Below are positions 33,904 through 43,827 of a DNA stretch of 64,000 bases, one piece after another. The notes beneath the pieces are model-generated. The model did not search any database. It saw nothing but the letters and a program-made list of their open reading frames with translations, and was not told where the DNA came from. How positions within the stretch are numbered: position 1 is the stretch's first letter; every line of letters starts with the position of its first letter. The DNA comes from Neoarius graeffei (Eukaryota; Chordata; Actinopteri; Siluriformes; Ariidae), in the NCBI RefSeq assembly GCF_027579695.1, contig NC_083575.1, positions 33,268,382 to 33,332,381 on the forward strand. Direction: 5' to 3'. A program made the translations under genes and the position numbers.

Positions 33904-34916
33904 ACTACGTTTACATGCACATAGAGAGAATCGAATTTCTGCCGTTGCTCGACTGAAATCGAAGTTCAAAATGCCATGTATACACCTTAATTCGGCTGAA
34001 ATTGAACCGAACTTGATTTCTCGGAATCGAGCTACACGACCTAGTTTATGCGATTTCTGCCGAACTACTTTGTGCATGTATACCCTATCGAGCTAGTTGT
34101 CGAGCTACTTCCGGAAGTGACGAGTGACGAGACCACAAGCGGGAAACACAACAGCCTCAGTCGGCATGACAACAGTAGTAGCGAGCAGCAGAAGAGGTCA
34201 GGAGGAACAAACGAAGAAGAGAAAATGGTGATGTAGAGCTCTCTGAAGTGTGGGTGGAGCACAGAGGACGGCAGGACAAAGCTTCTGGTATTAATAGGCT
34301 TTTTATTGTCAGACTTTTCAGTTTAACAGCCTACTTTTATTCTTGAGAGAAAAATACACACACGCGCGGGCACGCGCGCTGTGTTCTAGTCCCGGGATGA
34401 GCTGTCCCCTCTACTCTCCCTCTGCCTCCTTAAATAGGGCGCGGTTACTGGGAAGACACACAAACACAGGTTAATTACCGTCAGGTGAAGTGATTCTGCC
34501 ACTCACCTTCCCTGGCTCCGCCCTCCTGTCACAGACCGGTGCTTGACCACGCCCCCACTGCCACAGGCAAGCAGAAACGTGCACTTCTGGAGCAATGAGG
34601 AGACAGAGTTCATGCTCATTCAGCTTAAGGAGTTGAATATATTAAAATTCATGGACGGGAGAAAAACGCGCAATGGAGAACACGGAACTGATAACTTTGT
34701 TTACACTCTTGAATAGCTCTTCTTCATGACGACAACTGGAAGTGTACCAACATGATGGGGCGTGTTGCGCCACCTGTGGCTCGGGTGCACAATGCACCTC
34801 GCACAATAGCCCGATTTCATTGTGTGCATGTAGGATTGGATTTCTCTGGCACCCTGCTGGGACCTTCAGCTCGATTACCGACAGCAGCTTGATTTGGATG
34901 TGCATGTAAACGTAGT
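33904..34916 (+). mobile_element. DNA transposon remnant with SANT-domain exon, TIR ACTACGTTTACATGCAC
   Basis: Perfect 17-bp TIRs ACTACGTTTACATGCAC / GTGCATGTAAACGTAGT at the two ends, flanked by CAGTC (33899-33903) and CAGTG (34917-34921), a probable short TSD. It interrupts the Penelope-like coding remnant. At 34,578-34,690 it encodes a Myb/SANT-like piece, VHFWSNEETEFMLIQLKELN. It therefore comes from a two-gene DNA transposon, but no transposase remains. A putative solo LTR sits inside. Confidence 0.65.
34232..34566 (-). repeat. Putative solo LTR
   Basis: The segment starts TGTAGAGC and ends CTGCCACA (TG...CA). On the minus strand it has a TATA-like CTATTTAAGG near 34,430 and AATAAAAAGCC (polyadenylation type) near 34,300. 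CG-rich, unlike its neighbours. It separates an ATGG from GCAAGCAGAAACGTGCACTT of the SANT exon. Possible 5-bp duplication GGTGA/GGCAA is imperfect. No second LTR or coding part is present. Confidence 0.4.
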
Positions 34917-35213
34917 CAGTGATTCACAAGAGGACAGAGAGAATCAGCATTCCATTGATCACCCTAACGACTCTCGAGGCCATTCACATCCAGCCCCCAG
35001 TGACCCACACCAACAGGATGACTCAACGACACCTTAGATGAGCTTTTCATCCATGAGAGGATAAATACCTGATACTCCCTACTAGTCAGACAGAACTGAA
35101 GAAGCCTTTCGGATGAGAGGTGAAACGTCTTCAAGAATCTTCAAACAAGTCCAGTTGCTCTCTTTTACCACCCACAGTTACTATGACCTGGATGACTGAG
35201 AATCTTCACAGAC

Positions 35214-35480
35214 GTGTGTAGAAAGAGCAATTCATTTGATAATTGTGTGTAGAGTTTTGATGTAAAAATACCATTTTGACAAGAGTTACAGTTTTTGCAA
35301 TTGCAAAGACACAAAAAGTGGTACTCTTGGCACAATTTTTGAAACCACTAAATGGGTGTGGCTACTGCCATGCAAATGCCACACCCATTCACCAATTACC
35401 CAAACCAAGTCCTCACAGGCGAAAACAATTATGGCTAATTTGTTCACTTAAAAATTAGAGATTCATCACTATAAATAGAT
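35214..35480 (+). mobile_element. Junction of copy B end and copy C start (IS630-like transposon)
   Basis: GAAAGAGCAATTCATTTGAT, ACCATTTTGACAAGAGTTAC and CCACACCCATTCACCAATTA reproduce the copy A/B junction at 14,430-14,625. TTGTTCACTTAAAAATTAGA matches copy B 14,780-14,800. Similarity ends at 35,480, so copy C is truncated or was replaced. Confidence 0.65.
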
Positions 35481-35574
35481 TTTTTTAAGAAGTGTGTGAC
35501 AGTTCATGTTGTATGTGCCCTTGGGCTTTGCGTATTATGTTTTGAGCTATCTGTCGACACAGGCCAACCCTTTT

Positions 35575-35845
35575 ATTGCATAATTTTATTTAACAATTAT
35601 TCTCCGAAGGCAAGGTGAATATCGGTAAATAATAATCGAGATGAAGTCGAGGTTATTATTCACCAATATTCACTGAGCCTGAGGTGGATAATTGTTTTAG
35701 TATAAATACACCAGTGATTATTAAAAAAATGTAAATCATAATTAAAAAAATGTATTTCAATCTTCAAAAGCAGCATGCAAATGTAATGCACGCAGTCTTG
35801 CAGCATTCGTGCAGGCTTGTGTCACTTATCTATGCCAAGTCACAT
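35575..35845. mobile_element. Left part of an unclassified DNA element with palindrome
   Basis: Holds a ~100-bp near-palindrome (35594-35694): CAATTATTCTCCGAAGGCAA against AGCCTGAGGTGGATAATTG, centred on ATCGAGATGAAGTCGAG. The sequence continues after Tc1 E4 at 42,503. Similar AATAACCTC words occur at 42,740. Boundaries are uncertain. Confidence 0.4.
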
Positions 35846-36479
35846 ACAGTGGTGCTTGAAAGTTTGTGAACCCTTTAGGATTTTCTATATTTCTGCATAA
35901 GTATGACCGAAAACATCATCAGATTTTCACACACATCATAAAAGTAGATAAAGAGAACCCAGTTAAACAAACGAGACAAAAATATTATACTTGGTCATTT
36001 ATTTATTGAGGAAAATGATCCAATATTACATATCTGTGAGTGGCAAAAGTATGTGAAACTCTAGAATTAGCAGTTAATTTGATGGTGAAATTAGAGTCAG
36101 GTATTTTCAGTCAATGGGATGACAATCAGGTGTGAGTGAGCACGCTGTTTTATTTTAAAAAACAGGGATCTATCAAAGTCTGATCTTCACAACACATGTT
36201 TGTGGAAGTGTATCATGGCACAAACAAAGGAGATTTCTGAGGACCTCAGAAAAAGCATTGTTGATGCTCATCAGGCTGGAAAAGGTTACAAAACCATCTC
36301 TAAAGAGTTTGGACTCCACCAATCCACAGTCAGACAGATCGTGTCCAAATGGAGGAAATTCAAGATCATTGTTACCTTCCCCAGGAGTGGTCGACCAACA
36401 AAGATCACTCCAAGAGTAAGGCGTGTGATAGTTGATGAGGTCACAAAGGACCTCAGGGTAACTTCTAAGCAACTGAAGG

Positions 36480-36677
36480 TGTCATATCTGTTCTTTTCTA
36501 GGTGATGAACAGATGAGGCGTCTTGAATAAACTTGTGTTTTATTACACGTTGCTGCAGCGGCATGTCCAGGCATACATACAAAAACCTTGCCTGCTTCTA
36601 TTCATCTAGTGCGCATGCCTAGCTCACAAGGCATTATGGGAACTGCAGTTCTAATGTTATTAACACATAACATCACA
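36480..36677 (-). repeat. 3' LTR of the Gypsy element
   Basis: 198 bp, TG...CA, about 97% identical to the other LTR by eye. Contains TTGAATAAAC (antisense polyadenylation-type AT signals are weak). Confidence 0.9.
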
Positions 36678-37317
36678 TCTTTCCCCCTAGAAAGAAAACA
36701 ATATTCCCATGCTGCACAATAAACTTTTATCCATAACTGTTAAACATTTTCTATTTTCCCCAGCTCTATGTTTCTTTCTTAACAACCCAATAAACATTGG
36801 ACCTCTAAACAACATCACACAATCTCTTCAGTGGATCAGAACAATAATACATGTACCTATGCTGTAAGATATCACATTTCACACTTTCTTTACAGCATAT
36901 CATTGATTTTTTTCACATTCTTCTCTCTTTTTTTCATTCTTCTTTTTTTCTGTTCAGGTAAACAAAGGTAAGTACATTAACCATAAAGAGTTGTTTTTTT
37001 TTTTCAATAACCCATGGTAAGTATAACTAAACAGTCCATGTTGCTTTTCATTAGGAACTCTGGGTGAACATAACTAAACAGTCCATGTTCCATTCAGCAG
37101 CTCTCAATCAACCTCTGCGGTGGCTTTATATGTCTCTGAGGTCTCAAAAGTCTCTCAGCAGTAGGTGACTTGGACACTGCTGTCTGACCACTGGTAGTGT
37201 GATCTGGTTCGCTGTTGGGCAATTCAGGAGGTTCAGGTATGTCTTGTTGAAGCTCGACCTCCTGAGCTGTTGTGTCTTCATCAGTCGGTTGTAGTTGAAG
37301 ATCTGTGCGATTCCTTC

Positions 37318-40300
37318 TCAAAGACAGTCCACACTCTGGATTCTGTAGGAACGTGGAGAAAGTTCTTCCTCGACATGTCCCTGTTGTCTCCATGTACCTG
37401 TGTTAATGTCTCTGAGACGCACTTGGTCTCCACGCCTCAAGGTAGGTAGACGTTTCGCTGTCCTGTCATGTAGCTGTTTTTGTTTCACTTTTTGTCTCTC
37501 CTTTTCCTTTCTCACCTTAGATGCACCTTTGGGTGTCAGCAAGTCCTCACTGACCAGCAGGCTGGAATGAATGCGGCGACCCATCAGCATCTGTGCTGGC
37601 GATAGGCCATTCTCAAGAGGTGCGCTCCTGTAGATGAGTAGGCTTTTCTGAAAATCATCTCTGTCCTCAGACTTCTTCATAAGACCTTTTACTATCTTTA
37701 CAGAGCTCTCTGCCAAACCGTTGGATTTTGGGTAAGTAGGACTCGAAGTTGTATGTTGGAATCCCCACTCTTTGGCAAATGAGGCAAACTCACAGCTAGA
37801 AAACTGTGGGCCATTGTCTGTAAACAGTTCACACAGGATGCCATGTCTCGCGAACACTGTCTTTAGGTAGCTGATGACTGTTCTGCTTGATGTAGATTGC
37901 AGTTGTCCAACTTCAGGATAGTTGGAAAAATAGTCTGTGACCACAATGAAAGTCTTTCCATTACAATCAAACAAGTCAGCTCCTACTTTGTAGTAAGGTC
38001 TGTAAGGCACAGGATGAGGCATTAGCGGCTCTGCCTGTTGTTTTGGTCTGTATATTTGGCAAAGTTCGCAGGACGCTGTAGTCTGGTGTATGTCAAGGTT
38101 GATTCTCGGCCAGTACATTACTTCTCTAGCCCTACGCTTGCACTTGACTTCTCCAAGGTGGCCTTCATGAATCTTTTGGAGCATTACTTTTCGTAGTGAG
38201 GATGGAATGACGAACTTGCTTCCCTTGAATATGATGTCATCCACTACTGTAAGCTCAGCTCTGTGATTCCAGTAGCCCTGTATTCTCTTTGGACAGTTAC
38301 TTTTGCTTTTAGGCCATCCTTTCTGTATTGTCTCTTTCAGTTCTTTCAATATTTCATCTTTGTTTCTTTCTTTCCTGATTTGCTTGGTTCTGTCTGCAGA
38401 AACCGGTAGTGATGACACAATCATATCCACATAAGCCTTTATGTCAGCACACCTTTCACTGTTGGCACTCTCTTTCTTGTCCACTGCTCGGGATAGAGCA
38501 TCGGCGGTGAACATGTACTTCCCTGGTGTGTATATCATTTGTACATCATATTTCTGTAGTCTTATCAACATGCATTGTATTCTTACAGGGCAATCGTTTA
38601 ATGGTTTGGACATGATCGAAACGAGTGGTTTATGGTCTGTTTCCACTTCAAACGCTTGGCCATAGACATATTGATGAAATCGTTCACATGTGTATGTACT
38701 TGCAAGAAGCTCTTTTTCTATTTGAGCGTACCGGGACTTGGCGCTCGTCAAAGCCCTGGATGCATAAGCAACTGGTAGCCACTGCTCCTCATGTTGCTGT
38801 AGTAACACCGCCCCCAGGCCGTACTGCGAAGCGTCTGCTGAGATCCTGGTGCTCCTCTCTGGATCATAGAACTTCAGCACAGGCTCTTGTGTTAGAGTCT
38901 CTTTTAATTGGTTAAAGCACTGTTCCTGCTCACATGACCACAACCATTCATTTTTCTGATCAAGTAGGCTTCTGAGTGGTGCTGAGTGTGTGGAAAGATC
39001 TGGTATGAATTTGGCGAGGTACGTTACCATAACTAGGAACCTTCTGACGTCGTCTCTGTTTTGGGGTCGCTCCATGTTGTAGATCACTGATACCTTTCTT
39101 GGATCCGGTTTCACCCCCTCTTCACTGACCACGTCACTGACAAAGGTAAGTGTTTTCACTCCAAACTCGCATTTGTCCTTATTCAGTTTCAGGTTCACCT
39201 CTCTTGTCTTGTCTAGTACTTGTCTCAGCCTCATGTCATGTTCTTCACGAGTAGATCCCCATACGATTATATTATCCATCATAGTATCAACTCCTGGTAT
39301 GTGTTCAAATATCATGTGTATGGTTTTGTGGTATACCTTAGGTGCTGACAAGATGCCATATGGGAGATGAAGAAAGCGATACCTGCCTTCAGGTGAGTTG
39401 AAGGTGTAAAGCTTTGAACTCTCCTCTTCTAGCTTTAGCTGCCAGAAACCTGACGAGGCATCTAATTTGCTGAACCATTTCGCACTAGCAAACTGTGCCA
39501 TGATTTCTTCTCTGGTTGGTAACTTGAAGTGTTCTCTCTTTATTGCTCTATTTAGGTCCCTTGGATCAAGGCATATTCTCAAAGCACCTGTCTTCTTCTG
39601 AACTATCACCAGTGAACTGACCCATTCTGTAGGCTCGTCAATCCTTTTGATGACTTCCATTTTTTCCATACATGCCAGCTCCTCTTTTAGCTTTTCCCTA
39701 AGCTTGAATGGCACTTTCCTGCATGGATACACAACTGGGGACATGCTTTTATCCACATGTATCTTGTGTAGTCCAGGTAGACATCCAAGTCCTTCTAAAC
39801 AGTCTCTGTACTCCTCCATGAGTGAGTCATGATCGTTTGAAGTTGATGGCGATGTCACTACGAACACTTTCTTGACCAGATTGAGCTTTTCGCATGCACT
39901 GAGTCCAAGGATTGGCTGTACACTCTTATCCACGATCAGCAGCTGTGTCTTAATCTGCCGTTCTTTATTCTTAAAGGTTGCTATGCAGCTTCCTTTGACA
40001 GGTATGGTCTCACCTGTGTATCCCGTCACTTTGATCTTTACAGGATGGATCTTGCTCTTTACGGTCAGTGTTCTATAGTCCTGAATAGACAGTAAATTTA
40101 CCTGGGCTCCTGTATCGAGCTTGAATGGTATTATAGTCTCATTTACCTCAATCGGCACAATCCATTCAGCTTTGTCCGTGCCACAAGTCTGTCCACTGTC
40201 CACTACAAAGTCTTTCTCCTCTACAGAGTCATCATCCTCTTCTTCCACTGCATGGACTTTCTTTTTTGTTGGCATCGCTTTGCAGCATTTGGAGAAGTGA

Positions 40301-41151
40301 TTGTTTTTTCCACAGTTATTACACGACTTGCCATATGCTGGACATGACTTGGGCTTATGACTATTGCCACATTTACCGCACTTAAACTCTGATTGTTCAT
40401 TTGCATCTTTTTGTTTGTTAAATGGCTTTCTTTTCTGCTCCTTTTTCACTACATGCACTGCTGTTTCACCTCTGCGCAGCTCCTTGGCCTGTGCACGAGT
40501 TGTTTCTGCTGCTCTACACATGGTGACACATTTCTCTAATGTCAGTCCTGTCTCACGGAGCAGTCTTTCTCTGAGTGCATTATCATCAGTTCCACAGACT
40601 ATCCTGTCTCTAATTAGTGAGTCTTTTAAAGTCCCGAACTCACATGTTTTGCTCAGTGTGTGGAGCTCAGTTAAATACTGATCAAAAAGTACGCCTTGTT
40701 TCTGGTCATGGGTAAAAAACTTATACCGCTCAAAAGTGACATTTTGACTTGGCACAAAATATTCTTCAAACTTGGTCATAAGTGTTGTCAATGTTAGGGT
40801 AGCTTCATCTAACTGAAAGCTATTATATATGTCCAGAGCATCTTCTCCAATAGCATGCAAAAAGATGGATGCTTTCAATTTTTCATCATCACCCCCTGCC
40901 CCACTTGCTGCCAAGTAGATATTGAATCTTTGTTTAAACCGTTTCCAATTATCTGCAAGGTTACCAGTCAGTTGCATGCACGACGGTGGATTCAGCTTAT
41001 CCATGACTACAACAGGTCTTTGTACCGGGATTTCGACCACTTGAATTTCTTCTGGGTCGTCGATTTCAGGAGCTATTTCAGCCTCTACTTGTGGTGAATC
41101 CTCCTCGTCTTCCTCCACGACACTAACGTCTTCACTGTCACCTTCAGCCAT
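37318..41151 (-). pseudogene. Gag-Pol polyprotein, 1277 codons open, RT active site altered
   Basis: Single open frame from 41151. Acidic N-terminus; Gag-like ~50-240; two CCHC knuckles at 258-270 (CGKCGNSHKPKSC) and 277-290 (CNNCGKNNHFSKCC); protease Asp346 in LDTGAQ; RT ~465-680 with Asp564 in KLDASSGFW. The YxDD box reads MMDN (626-627), so the second catalytic Asp is Asn. RNase H with Asp773 and TDHKPL; integrase His995, His998, Cys1028, Cys1031 and Asp1059-Asp1112-Glu1148 (35 between the last two). A frameshift after SPRSYRIQ cuts off the normal C-terminus, which continues in another frame (LRRNRTDLQ, 37,330-37,094). The RT change probably abolishes activity. Confidence 0.88.
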
Positions 41152-41308
41152 GCCATCTCAGCCGATACACCGTAGCTAACTATACTTTTCAAAGCTAACA
41201 ACTATCTAATGCGACCGGTGACTTTTTTCCTGCCACAAACTTTTCGCTTTCTAATGTGGCTCTCGTTGCAAAACGCGGCTTCCCTTTTCTTCCATCTTCA
41301 CTTAACAA

Positions 41309-41324
41309 CCACTTTCTGACACCA
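41309..41324 (-). promoter_or_regulatory. tRNA primer-binding site of the Gypsy element
   Basis: TGGTGTCAGAAAGTGG directly adjoins the 5' LTR on the minus strand. TGG pairs with the CCA end of a tRNA. The tRNA species is not assigned. Confidence 0.7.
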
Positions 41325-41519
41325 TGTCATATCTGTTCTTTTCTAGGTGATGAACAGATGAGGCATGTTGAATAAACTTGTGTTTTATTACACGTTGCTG
41401 CAGCGGCATGTCCAGGCATACATACAAAAACCTTGCCTGCTTCTATTCATCTAGTGCACATGCCTAGCTCACAAGGCATTATGGGAACTGGAGTTCTAAT
41501 GTTATTAACACATATCACA
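41325..41519 (-). repeat. 5' LTR of the Gypsy element
   Basis: 195 bp. On its own (minus) strand it precedes the primer-binding site and the Gag-Pol start at 41151. Confidence 0.9.
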
Positions 41520-42502
41520 GAAGGCCTCTCTCATATTGGCTAATGTTAATGTTCATGAGTCTACCATCAGGAGAACACTGAACAACAATGGTGTAATGGC
41601 AGGGTTGCAAGGAGAAAGCCACTGCTCTCCAAAAAGAATATTGTTGCTCATCTGCAGTTTGCTAAAGGTCACCTGGACAAGCCAGAAGGCTATTGGAAAA
41701 ATGCTTTGTGGACGGATGAGACCAAAATAGAACTTTTTGGTTTAAATGAGAAGCATTATGTTTGGAGAAAGGAAAACACTGCATTCCAGCATAAGAACCT
41801 TATCCCATCCGTGAAACATGGTGGTGTTAGTGTCATGGTTTGGGCCTGTTTTGCTGCATCTAGGCCAGGATGGCTTGCCATCATTGATGGAACAATGAAT
41901 TCTAAATTGTACCAGCAAATTATAAAGGAAAATATCAGGACACCCCTCCATGAACTGAATCTCAAGAGAAGGTGGGTCATGCAGCAAGACAACAACCCTA
42001 AGCACACAAGTCATTCTACCAAAGAATGGTTAAAGAAGAATAAAGTTAATGTTTTGGAATGGCCAAGTCAAAGTCCTGACCTTAATCCAATCGAAATGTT
42101 GTGGAAGGACCTGAAGCGAGCAGTTCATGTGAGGAAACCCACCAACATCCCAGAGTTGAAGCTGTTCTGTATGGAGGAATGGGCTAAAATTCCTCCAAGC
42201 CAGTGTGCAGGACTGATCAACAGTTACTGGAAACGTTTAGTTGCAGTTATTGCTGCACAAGGGGGTCACACCAGATACTGAAAACAAACGTTCACATACT
42301 TTTGCCACTCACAGATATAAAATATTAGATAATTTTCCTTAATAAATAAATGACCAAGTATAATATTTTTGTCTTATTTGTTTAACTGGGTTCTCTTTAT
42401 CTACTTTTAGGACTTGCGTCAAAATCTGATGATGTTTTAGGTCATATTTATGCAGAAATAGAGAAAATTCTAAAAGGTTCACAAACTTTCAAGCACCACT
42501 GT

Positions 42503-42770
42503 AAAATACTTTGTTTTGAAATAGATAAAATAAATCACAATTCCACCTTACCTTTGAATATTTTTAGACCAAACTTTGTAGCATCTTTAGTGTTTTTAGG
42601 AACAGCATTTCCTTTCATAATTTCTAATTCTCCCTCACTTACGGCGATGAAGCGTTTGGCCGCTATTTTGCCAAGCCACTGGAGGTGATTATCGAGAAAT
42701 AATCCAAAACTCTCAACCAATCAGCAGGCGCAATTTCCTATAATAACCTCCATATTTATACTAAAGTGAT
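42503..42770 (-). pseudogene. Right part of the unclassified element: possible N-terminal exon
   Basis: Minus-strand frame 42720-42535 has WLGKIAAKRFIAVSEGELEI and PKNTKDATKFGLKIFKG, followed by a GTAAGG donor after ATATTCAAAG (~42,552). The NTKxAT...GLKIFK pattern recalls the N-terminal domain of fish DUF3504/ZMYM-like or Crypton-related proteins. This is a tentative match from memory. No further exon is present in the window. Confidence 0.35.
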
Positions 42771-43827
42771 ATAACTGACATTTATTTTTATCCAATATTT
42801 CATTTACGTTCACTGACATATGTGTAGGCAATATTTACTGAAATAGACATGCAATTGGACATTATCCTGAGTGCAAATATGTATGCTGTTACTTGAGTGC
42901 AATTAGGATAGAGGTGCTTGTTTTACAACTGCAAATCAGAAAAATTTAGGACAGTATGAAAATGCAAATTAAAAAAAGCACTGATTTCTAAATTTACTTT
43001 GACTTGTATTTTGTTGCAGACAGTATAAACTCAAGATATTTCATGTTTTGTCTGGTCATTCTTTCATTTATTAGTATACATCCATTCCTGCATTTCAGGC
43101 CTGCAACAGACTCCAAAAAAGTTAGTATGGGGCAGTTTAGGGCTAGTAATATGGTAAAACAAATAACAATGTTATTTGAAACAGGTCATGTCAACTTTGG
43201 CAAACTTTTGTCAAACACTACAATACAGAGTTGCATCCACAAATGCAAGTTAAAACTTTACTGTGCACAAAGGAAGCCTCATGTTAACTGTGTCCAGAAG
43301 TGTTGTCAACTCCTCTTGGCTCGGGGGTATCTGAGATGGGCCATCACACAGTGGAAACATGTATTGTGGTCAGATGAATCATTATTCCAGGCCTTTTTTT
43401 TTAAGAAATGGATGGTATGTGCTCCAGACCAAAGAAGAAAAGGACCATCCAGACTGTTACCAGCAACAAGTCCAAAAGCCAGGGTCTGTCATAGTATGGG
43501 GTTGTGAAAATGCCCTTGGCAAAGGTAACTTACACTTCTATGATAGCAGCATTAATTCAGAAAAATACATTGAGATTTTGGAGCAATATGTGCTGCCTTC
43601 AAGATCACATCTTTCCCAGGGATATTTCAACAAGACAATGCAAAACAGTGCATTATGATAAATGCAATGCATTATGATAAATGCAGGGTCCAGATGTTAC
43701 TCAAATCATCAGAGGAACAATCAGCCCAAACCTTCAGAGCATGGTGATCACCGTAAGCAAATTTGTATAGCCCATCTAAATGCAGAATCACTAAAAAAAC
43801 AGAGCTCACTTCACTGAAGTTAAGGAA

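Larger units (their letters stand above)
30062..35213 (+). mobile_element. Penelope-like element fragment, 15-bp TSD (tentative)
   Basis: Flanked by GTGTGTAGAAAGAGC (30047-30061, 35214-35228). The coding remnant reads DLERPSLNRGGGLR, then RHRLSATYNAVLGTLPR after the Harbinger insert, and DSQEDRENQHSIDHPNDSRG at 34,920. The 3' end is GGTGAAACGTCTTCAAGAAT ... GAATCTTCACAGAC, a very common fish retroelement terminus. From memory these C-terminal words follow a GIY-YIG endonuclease in Penelope-type proteins. It is 5' truncated, with about 450 bp of its own sequence. Two DNA elements are nested in it. Confidence 0.55.
14573..35375 (+). mobile_element. IS630-like DNA transposon, tandem copy B (heavily interrupted)
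   Basis: Starts with CCACACCCATTTACCAATTA, the same bases that open copies A (8.7 kb) and C (35.4 kb). About 1.8 kb of its own sequence is spread over 20.8 kb. Own segments: 14573-14626, 14770-15121, 18326-18815, 19214-19380, 19915-20284, 27414-27579, 29959-30061 and 35214-35375. Every gap between them is a recognisable insertion, most with TSDs. It is the host for the Tc1, SINE, LINE, Penelope-like and Harbinger elements listed below. Confidence 0.7.
36480..41519 (-). mobile_element. Ty3/Gypsy LTR retrotransposon (Mag-like), 5.04 kb
   Basis: Two LTRs (36480-36677 and 41325-41519) start TGTCATATC and end CACA, flanked by the 5-bp TSD GAAGG (36475-36479, 41520-41524). Immediately inside the 5' LTR on the minus strand lies TGGTGTCAGAAAGTGG, a primer-binding site. 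Before the 3' LTR is the purine tract CTAGGGGGAAAGA. Removing the element restores CTGAAGGCCTCTC in Tc1 E4. The LTRs differ by about four substitutions and one 3-base gap, so the insertion is fairly young. Placement in the Mag group is from the single Gag-Pol frame and motifs. Confidence 0.9.
36215..42281 (+). pseudogene. Tc1-like transposase of E4, interrupted
   Basis: First part 36215-36479 (MAQTKEISEDLRKSIVDAHQ, helix-turn-helix GLHQSTVRQIVSKW, GRPTKIT). It resumes after the Gypsy insert at 41,525 with SLILANVNVHESTIRRTLNN. A one-base loss near 41,593 shifts the frame, which reopens as LWTDETKIELFGLNEKH, MQQDNNPKHTS and NPIEMLWKDLKR, ending GGHTRY at 42281. The DD34E residues are all present, but insertion and frameshift inactivate it. 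Confidence 0.85.
35847..42501 (+). mobile_element. Tc1-like transposon E4 split by a Gypsy retrotransposon
   Basis: TIR CAGTGGTGCTTGAAAGTTTG at 35847 and ...CAAACTTTCAAGCACCACTG at 42501, with TA on both sides. Own length about 1.6 kb once the 5.04-kb Gypsy element is removed. Same family as E5 at 61.8-63.9 kb. Confidence 0.88.

Noticed and set aside
37094..37393. Separate gene downstream of Gag-Pol
   Set aside because: LRRNRTDLQ follows naturally after SPRSYRIQ of the polyprotein, so it is the frameshifted C-terminus and not a new gene.
36480..41519. Endogenous retrovirus with env
   Set aside because: After integrase there is only a short C-terminal tail and no envelope-like frame before the LTR. 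The element is a Ty3/Gypsy retrotransposon.
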